DNA of 7,966 bases from the NCBI GenBank assembly GCA_031259655.1, contig JAIRLF010000124.1, forward strand, positions 1 to 7,966, written 5' to 3'. Source of the stretch: Prevotellaceae bacterium (lineage in GTDB: Bacteria; Bacteroidota; Bacteroidia; Bacteroidales; UBA932). How positions within the stretch are numbered: the first letter of the stretch is position 1; every line of letters starts with the position of its first letter. Made by a program: the position numbers and the translations under genes. Shown here in pieces: positions 7,296 to 7,966 of the stretch. The notes under the pieces are model-generated. The model made no database searches. It was not told where the DNA came from and saw nothing but the letters and a program-made list of their open reading frames with translations.

Positions 7296-7966
7296 ATGAA
7301 AAAAATATTTTGTATTATTTATGCGGCTTTTTTCCTTGCATTCTTCTCGTGTTCCAAAGATATTTTCGACAATATCAAGGACCATGCTGCGGAAGAAGCA
7401 GTGTATGTGGGAAAATTTGACAAAGCCGAGGCTTTTGTCGGGATAAACCGCCTGGAAATCGACCTGATGAATGCGGGACGTATTCCGCAAAGTCAGATTA
7501 ACATAGGCAAGGCGGTGCAGACTGTTTACGAATACGATGGTAAGACTTATACCTGCGAAGGCGTTCAGTCGTGGCTAAATATTACCGGTCTTACGGAACC
7601 AAAGTTGTATCGTATCAAGGTGTATAACGTTGACGAATACGGCAATAAATCGATTCCGGTAGAAGTTGCCGCAATTCCGTATACAGCAGTCGATTTAGAC
7701 GCCCTGACAGTGCCGATTCCACAAAAGCTTCTGGCTCCGACATCGGTACAGTTTAACTGGGCGAATGGTTTATCGTCGAATTTTTTTGATTTTTATGAGA
7801 TGGAGTATTCGTATACGGACAACGGAGTACTGCACACCGGCAAATCAACCGACAATAACAGTATCCTCCTTTTAAATCTTGTTAACGGTTCGGCGGGGAC
7901 AGTGTATTTAAAACTGAAAGTAGTGCCGAAACAGAATAACGTGCCTATTTTAGACACTGTGTATCT
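7296..7966 (+). CDS. DUF4998-like lipoprotein, 3' end beyond the window
   Basis: An open frame begins at ATG7296, 12 bases after the previous stop, and stays open for 223 codons to the window edge, so the C-terminus is missing. The signal peptide (MKKIFCIIYAAFFLAFFSC) ends at lipidated Cys19 followed by SKD. A first module (about 36-127) contains YVGKFDKAEAFVG and ends with YRIKVYNVDEYGNKSIPVE (105-123); a second (about 130 onwards) has MEYSYTDNGVLHTG (169-182). This matches the DUF4998 proteins often found beside DUF5000 lipoproteins in SusC/SusD operons, where they are presumed surface glycan-binding or scaffold proteins. The two modules line up with those of the preceding gene, which suggests shared ancestry. 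No catalytic motif is visible in the part seen. The tight spacing suggests it is the fourth gene of the operon; a C-terminal binding domain may follow outside the window. Confidence 0.85.
   Translation, partial: MKKIFCIIYAAFFLAFFSCSKDIFDNIKDHAAEEAVYVGKFDKAEAFVGINRLEIDLMNAGRIPQSQINIGKAVQTVYEYDGKTYTCEGVQSWLNITGLTEPKLYRIKVYNVDEYGNKSIPVEVAAIPYTAVDLDALTVPIPQKLLAPTSVQFNWANGLSSNFFDFYEMEYSYTDNGVLHTGKSTDNNSILLLNLVNGSAGTVYLKLKVVPKQNNVPILDTVY

Noticed and set aside
7263..7490. Minus-strand 75-codon frame over the start of the fourth gene.
   Set aside because: The plus-strand frame from 7296 has a lipoprotein signal peptide and DUF4998-like sequence and is contiguous with the operon, so the minus-strand frame is a shadow.

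Overview
The window looks like chromosomal DNA of a Bacteroidota bacterium, most likely order Bacteroidales. The evidence is a canonical SusC/SusD pair followed by two lipoproteins of the DUF4959/DUF5126/DUF5000 and DUF4998 kinds, AT-rich gaps without Shine-Dalgarno sequences, and -7-type promoter motifs (TAnnTTTG). Nothing in it fixes a genus.

Layout: positions 1-753 contain no convincing gene. This AT-rich leader holds -7 promoter-like motifs, a 43-base AG/GA dinucleotide tract (292-334), a 14-bp palindrome (343-356), tandem 14-bp repeats (421-449) with a degenerate third half-copy, an 8-bp palindrome between two 9-bp direct repeats (481-505), and a run of small hairpins (569-646) about 107 bases before the first gene. 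From 754 to the window end, four same-strand genes follow with gaps of only 21, 29 and 12 bases and no visible terminator, so they probably form one operon: a SusC-like TonB-dependent outer-membrane transporter (754-3939), a SusD-like surface glycan-binding lipoprotein (3961-5979), a DUF4959-DUF5126-DUF5000 lipoprotein (6009-7283), and a DUF4998-type lipoprotein that runs off the right edge (7296-7966).

How they work together: this is the uptake and binding half of a polysaccharide utilization locus (PUL). SusD and the two extra lipoproteins would capture a glycan at the cell surface. SusD acts as the lid on the SusC barrel, and SusC imports oligosaccharides using energy relayed by TonB. The degrading enzymes and the regulator that would reveal the substrate lie outside the window, so the substrate is unknown. 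SusC has no STN signalling domain, which argues against control by an ECF-sigma/anti-sigma pair acting through this transporter.

No wholly new system is evident. The points most worth a second look are the long dinucleotide repeat in the operon leader, the tandem and hairpin structures after it, and a shared pair of beta-sandwich-like modules in the third and fourth genes that suggests common ancestry.
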